From assembly GCA_039105265.1 (NCBI GenBank), contig JAPFFF010000005.1:5751501-5815500 (forward strand): DNA of 64,000 nt, written 5' to 3'. The translations under genes were made by a program, and so were the position numbers. Shown piece after piece: positions 59,445 to 64,000 of this stretch. Each line of letters opens with the position of its first letter. Positions within the stretch are counted from its first letter, which is position 1. This DNA is from Tritrichomonas musculus (lineage: Eukaryota; Parabasalia; Tritrichomonadida; Tritrichomonadidae). The notes beneath the pieces are model-generated. The model saw only the letters and a list, made by a program, of their open reading frames with translations, ran no database searches and was not told the DNA's origin.

Positions 59445-61034
59445 AGAGGGGTCATGACTCATAAAAATGGATGTAATTGCTAGTATTAACATTATTTATT
59501 ATTTAGTGACCTATTTTAAATCATAATATATTTATATTCATTTATATATATATTTATAAATTTATAATATTAATAATATAATGGGATAATTATGTTTAAA
59601 TAATTGAGAAAATAATCTATATAAAAAATATAAAATTGATTAAAAATATGTATATATCAAAATATTTTATATATATTTAAAAATAAATAAGATATATAAT
59701 TATAACATATAATACATATAATATATATTAAAAATTATAATTCATATTATCAAATGAAATAATAGAGAATAAATTCTTCTTTTTTTTTATTTAAATAGCA
59801 TTAACAAACTGATGTAATAAGTGTATAGATTCGTTTAAATAGAATATGATTCAATAAAAGGCATAGGAGGAAAAAAAAATATTTTAATGGTAAAAAATAT
59901 TTTCTTTTTATTTTTTAATATTTAACAAATTATAACACATAAAATCAAATTGCATCAAAATAAACTAAAATTATATATTGTTAACTATGATATACATATT
60001 TATTTTATATTTTTTACAATTTTTATTAATTAAACATTATCTTAATGAAAACTGGATATATCATTATAAATTAATATTTTCAAATATATTAAAATTAATA
60101 TAAATTAATAAAAAAATAAAATATTAAATTTTTGCAGATTAAAAATTGATATATTCAAAAAATATTTAACAATTTATACTTAATTCAAAAATGTGAATGA
60201 ATGTTGATCGAATTTTTAAAAAATGAGCCAAAAACTTAGTATTGAGCAAGACTTATCAAAAAATTTAAAATCTAAACAAGAAATCAGAGGTGGAAAGTTA
60301 AAATATGATCAAATACTTGACAAAAATATTTATAAAAAATTAAAAAAAAGATAATATGTTAAATTTTCAAACGGAATGTAAATATTATTATTTTTAAATA
60401 TTTTTATATTGAACAAAACCTTATTCCTTTGTTTTTTTTCTGCAAAATTCTAAAAAGTTTAGAAATTGTTTTTTTGAACTCCAATAAAACCAAAATGTCG
60501 TAATTAATGCGATATTATAAACATGTTTGTGATTATCTACCATTTGAAACAGTTTACACTGCAAAAGTAATTGATCAATCCTTTTTTTTATTTTATTTTT
60601 TTAAAATTATTCATCAGAAATCAAATATTACTAAATTTTATATTATTTTCTTTGAATGAATGCATAATATCGACTTTTATAAGATTTGAATTATGTTAAT
60701 AGGTGTATTTAATAATTTTCAATCATTAGATTTATTTTTTATTTTAGATTTTATATTGCATTATTTATATATTATTATATTATATTTTATTATATATGCT
60801 ATTTATCAGAATTTTAATGTAGTATTAATCAATATAAACATATTTTAAAATTATTTTATATAGATTATTTTCTCAATTATATAAACATAATTATCTTATT
60901 ATATAATTTAATATTTCCAAATTGTATCTGTGAAAAAAGAGAAAATTTATAATTATAAAATATAGAAAAATATAAACTTAAAATAATTATTCTAAGAGTA
61001 AAAAAGTCCCGAGGAATTGAGTTCTGACCCCTCT
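59445..61034. mobile_element. 1.59-kb element with AGAGGGGTCA termini and 8-bp target duplication
   Basis: The left end AGAGGGGTCATGACTC is matched by GAGTTCTGACCCCTCT at the right end. Further in, about 60 bases containing GGATAATTATGTTTAAATAA and GAGAAAATAATCTATATA on the left recur inverted near 60850-60905. The 8-bp ATAACAAC flanks both sides exactly (59437-59444 and 61035-61042). There is no ORF of note. An 8-bp duplication suggests the hAT, P or Merlin superfamilies; the termini do not settle which. A non-autonomous, moderately decayed element. Confidence 0.8.
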
Positions 61035-61042
61035 ATAACAAC

Positions 61043-61479
61043 AGAATTTATATTTGAAAAAATTGAATAGATAAACAAATAAATAAAAAAAAAAAAAAAA
61101 AAAACTCCAAAATATCTATTTTAATTTTAATTTTATTTTTATATTTTTATGCAAAACCACATATTTAAAATATAAATATTTTTACGAAAAGTTAAAAATA
61201 ATATAAAATCAACAAATAATTTGCTTATACCCGTTGGGTTATCAAAATAGCTTGGGTGGGCAGCTTTTTTGCCCAAACCGTGCCAAATGCAACCATATAT
61301 ATTACATATTTATAAAACATACTTGAAATAAATTAACTTAGAGTCATACCAAAATTCAAAAACGTTTTCACCACACTATATTTAAATTAATAGGTTGAAT
61401 ATAAAAATATTGGATTGTTTTTACTGAATGAATTCAACAGATTAATCAGGAAAATGCAATTAAAAACAGTTATGTTATA
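61043..61479. other. Spacer between two non-autonomous elements
   Basis: Contains a 22-base A-run near 61083-61104 and a short less-AT segment near 61231-61290 (CCCGTTGGGTTATC, then TTGGGTGGGCAGC). No gene is seen. Confidence 0.4.
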
Positions 61480-61683
61480 CAGTAGTTTATTAAAAGTAGA
61501 AGCGTAATAAAAAGTGGTAACACTTTTTTTTTCAAAAAATTTTTGTAAAATAAAAAATCGATTTTTTGAAAGACCTACTGAAGATAATTTATAACAAACT
61601 ATATCAATATATTTATCATTTAATATATAATATAAAAAAGCATAATGATATAATATTTCTTGTATAATGATAGAGTTTTCCAT
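61387..61683 (-). CDS. ORF carried by the left arm of the foldback-type element
   Basis: 98 codons. The first 68 or so lie inside the inverted arm and are identical to those of the ORF at 62946-63152. The remaining codons run out into flanking DNA. The sequence is rich in Y, F, I and L with no recognised domain. It may be a relic of a transposase end or a chance ORF kept open by AT-rich sequence. Confidence 0.3.
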   Translation of the reverse strand: MENSIIIQEILYHYAFLYYILNDKYIDIVCYKLSSVGLSKNRFFILQKFFEKKSVTTFYYASTFNKLLYNITVFNCIFLINLLNSFSKNNPIFLYSTY

Positions 61684-63149
61684 TCGAGAATTAAATAAAT
61701 TAAAAACAAATTATCCCATACAATTCAATGCAATACTACAATCTAACTATATATATGTAACTTATATATACTATAGTATTACATTATATAATAATATTGC
61801 TTTATGTTACTTTAATTATGCAAAATAATTCAAAAAACTTTTTTTTATGACCGTTTAAAATTTATATTTCAAAATAATCTTAATTATTTCGCCTTTATAT
61901 TTTTCAGATTAATAATACCTATCATTTATTAATATATACATACATGCTGTTTCTAATTTTGAAAAAAATATAATGATCGAACATGTAGTTGGTCAAATTG
62001 AATGATTTCTTAAAATATTGAAATCATTTCAAAAAAATTTATATTTTTTTGGAAAAATAAAAGAATAAAATATTAAAACAATTAATTCATCAACAAAGTT
62101 TCTTCGCAAATATTATCAATATATATTTGCTATTTTCCCAAAAAAATATGGAATTTTTATCAAAAACCGGTTTTTACGCAAAAATATATATTAAAATATG
62201 GTTTATTGCGATCTTATAAAAGAAAACCAAACAATCCTTAATTTAAATGCAATAAAAAAGTTTTTTTAAGGAAAAAATTTAAAATCATGATATTATTATG
62301 CATTTGTAAAAAAAAGAAAACGAAGAGCAAATTATGATATGAATAATGAATAAATAGTTGTATATATTAAGTTGCATTATTAGAAAATAAATATGTTCGA
62401 TTATTTTTAATATTTGTAGGTTTTGATTGTTGCTTATTTTATATTCATACGTTTAGGATTTTTTTCTGCATTTCATCTTTTTTTTGTTTTATTAGAGTTA
62501 TTTTGCATTATATTTAAAAAATATGTATATTCATGAATTAATACTCTTTATGATTAAGTAAGATAATCGTTATTTATGTAGTTAAAGCTAAATGATTGTT
62601 TTACATACTTGAAAATATGGAATTTAGAAAATCCTCTTATTTTCTATTGCAATTATATTTTTTTAATGATATATATATTTATTATAAATCCAAAATTAAT
62701 ATATTCAGCTTATGTGATTTAAAAGTAGTTTCAAAATCCGAAAATAAAAAGTAATCTGAATCAATAGATTTTAAACGGTCATAAAAAAAAGTTTTTTGAA
62801 TTATTTTGCATAATTAAAGTAACATAAAGCAATATTATTATATAATGTAATACTATAGTATATATAAGTTACTTATATATAGTTAGATTGTAGTATTGCA
62901 TTGAATTGTATGGGATAATTTGTTTTTAATTTATTTAATTCTCGAATGGAAAACTCTATCATTATACAAGAAATATTATATCATTATGCTTTTTTATATT
63001 ATATATTAAATGATAAATATATTGATATAGTTTGTTATAAATTATCTTCAGTAGGTCTTTCAAAAAATCGATTTTTTATTTTACAAAAATTTTTTGAAAA
63101 AAAAAGTGTTACCACTTTTTATTACGCTTCTACTTTTAATAAACTACTG
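61480..63149. mobile_element. 1.67-kb foldback-type element with near-perfect 383-nt inverted arms, flanked by TA
   Basis: The arms 61480-61862 and 62767-63149 are reverse complements with about one mismatch. The tips are CAGTAGTTTATTAAAAG, and TA lies outside at 61478-61479 and 63150-63151. The middle is AT-rich without ORFs. Each arm carries the same ORF start (MENSIIIQEILYHY). The TA flank and CAGTA tip match the 285-bp element at 15491, so a Tc1/mariner-type transposase may mobilise both. Near-identity of the arms suggests recent movement or arm-to-arm conversion. Confidence 0.8.
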
Positions 63150-63152
63150 TAA
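62946..63152 (+). CDS. ORF carried by the right arm of the foldback-type element
   Basis: 68 codons, identical in protein to the first 68 of the left-arm ORF. It ends almost exactly at the element tip, so the stop comes from the flanking junction. Confidence 0.3.
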   Translation: MENSIIIQEILYHYAFLYYILNDKYIDIVCYKLSSVGLSKNRFFILQKFFEKKSVTTFYYASTFNKLL

Positions 63153-63529
63153 ATGACCGTTAAGTCACTTAAGGTGTATATCTCTATTATTGAATAATCT
63201 CAGAATTTTGATAAGAGGAGTTTATTTATGTTCCCATAAGTTATGATTGTGAATGATTTTACCAATTTTTCAGTATATTTTTGCTTATTCCTCAAAATGC
63301 AAATATATTAAACTTTTTGAATGAATTGTCACTTTTTCAAGTTTATTTCGAAGCATCGAATGATTTTATTTTCATTTAAAAAGTGTGAAAATTTTTTACC
63401 ATCCACTCTCAAATGTGAACAGAAAAATCTTGCTTTAAAAACGTTAAAAAAATAAAAAGATAAAAATTTTACAACCGTTGTCAGTTTTTTCATATATTTT
63501 TCTATTGAATTTAAAAAAAAAAAAAAAAA
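63153..63529. other. Intergenic, AT-rich
   Basis: No gene seen. It ends in a run of about 17 A bases immediately before the stop codon of the second cyclase copy. Confidence 0.5.
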
Positions 63530-64000
63530 TTACTGACCAGTTCCAAGCTTGCTTAATGAACTGTTGCCCAGGTCTTCGCCCATCTGGCTTAATGAGAAAC
63601 TGATGCCACTTTGAGGTGATACGATGTATGCTGGCTGGTTTCCTTTGCCTTTGAGGTAGACTTCTCCTCGTGGCTCAATCTGGAAGTCCAATTCTTTAAT
63701 TAAGTCGTACGTGTCTTGCGAGATCTGGATGCGCCCTGGGTAGTCTGTGCTCTGAAGACGTGACGCAATGTTGATTGGGTCTCCAATGATGTCGAATGTT
63801 GGCTTGTCTGTTCCGAGAACTCCCGCAATAAGAGGACCGCCGGTGTTGATTCCAATTCGAACTGACAGAAGCGCGCTCAGTTTGACGTTCATGTCTTCGA
63901 TGTTCTGCAGCGCATCAAGACCAAATCGAACCATCTGCTCAGCGTGTGAAACTGGTGGATCGTCTGGATTGAAAAGCCCTCCTGCGCACATGTAAACATC
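63530..64000 (-). CDS. Second adenylyl cyclase gene, 3' end (runs off the window)
   Basis: This holds the last 150 or so codons of a class III cyclase, open to the window edge. It includes MCAGGLFNPDDPP, LSVRIGINTGGPL and TFDIIGDPINIASRL. Protein sequence is identical to the end of the 34369-39399 gene over the visible part; I count two silent base changes, near 63947 and 63977. The flanks diverge directly after the stop within an A-run. This is a recent duplicate, or a copy kept alike by gene conversion, in direct orientation 29 kb from the first. Confidence 0.85.
   Translation of the reverse strand, partial: DVYMCAGGLFNPDDPPVSHAEQMVRFGLDALQNIEDMNVKLSALLSVRIGINTGGPLIAGVLGTDKPTFDIIGDPINIASRLQSTDYPGRIQISQDTYDLIKELDFQIEPRGEVYLKGKGNQPAYIVSPQSGISFSLSQMGEDLGNSSLSKLGTGQ

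Overview
The window looks like nuclear DNA of a parabasalid (trichomonad) protist such as Trichomonas or Tritrichomonas. I infer this from the AT-rich, intron-poor genes with initiator-like TCA-A/T-rich motifs just upstream of ATGs, a decayed trichomonad-type papain-like cysteine protease, an AIR9-like protein, a receptor-type class III cyclase, and dense Polinton (Maverick) and Tc1/mariner-type elements. The exact species is not determined.

Region 1 (1-31.8 kb) is host gene space. In order it holds: the 3' part of a type I membrane protein resembling a lysosomal sorting receptor (tail ends in YENL); an HtrL/YibB-like glycosyltransferase gene (-), perhaps broken near its 5' end; a ZIP4/SPO22-like TPR protein (-); a CSE1/exportin-2-like karyopherin (+), divergent from the ZIP4-like gene; an AIR9-like LRR plus A9-repeat protein; a coiled-coil protein; a profilin-like protein; two host pseudogenes (a SNARE and a papain-family protease); a giant SPRY plus HECT ubiquitin ligase with an 18-bp coding minisatellite; and a repeat protein that may be axonemal. 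Two MITE-like elements (15.49-15.78 and 16.54-16.77 kb) sit between the genes.

Region 2 (31.8-40 kb) is an AT-rich gene-poor stretch, then a 1,676-codon receptor-type adenylyl cyclase on the minus strand (many membrane segments, PAS, class III catalytic domain).

Region 3 (40-63.5 kb) is a nest of mobile elements. It holds a TTAA-flanked MITE-like element; a DD37E-type Tc1/mariner transposase gene split by a 1.9-kb Polinton-related insertion (301-bp terminal inverted repeats, 5-bp target duplication); a pogo-like transposase remnant; a broken Polinton of about 13 kb with polymerase B, capsid, ATPase, integrase and an accessory arm carrying HNH-type genes and repeated spacers; a 1.59-kb ORF-less element with a perfect 8-bp target duplication; and a 1.67-kb element with nearly perfect 383-nt inverted arms flanked by TA.

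Region 4 (63.5-64 kb) is the 3' end of a second cyclase gene. It is almost identical to the end of the first, in the same orientation 29 kb away, and runs off the window.

The host genes cover nuclear export, cytoskeleton, ubiquitination, lysosomal sorting, meiosis-type chromosome biology and cAMP signalling and do not form a single pathway. The most unusual content is the layered transposon nest between the two cyclase copies.
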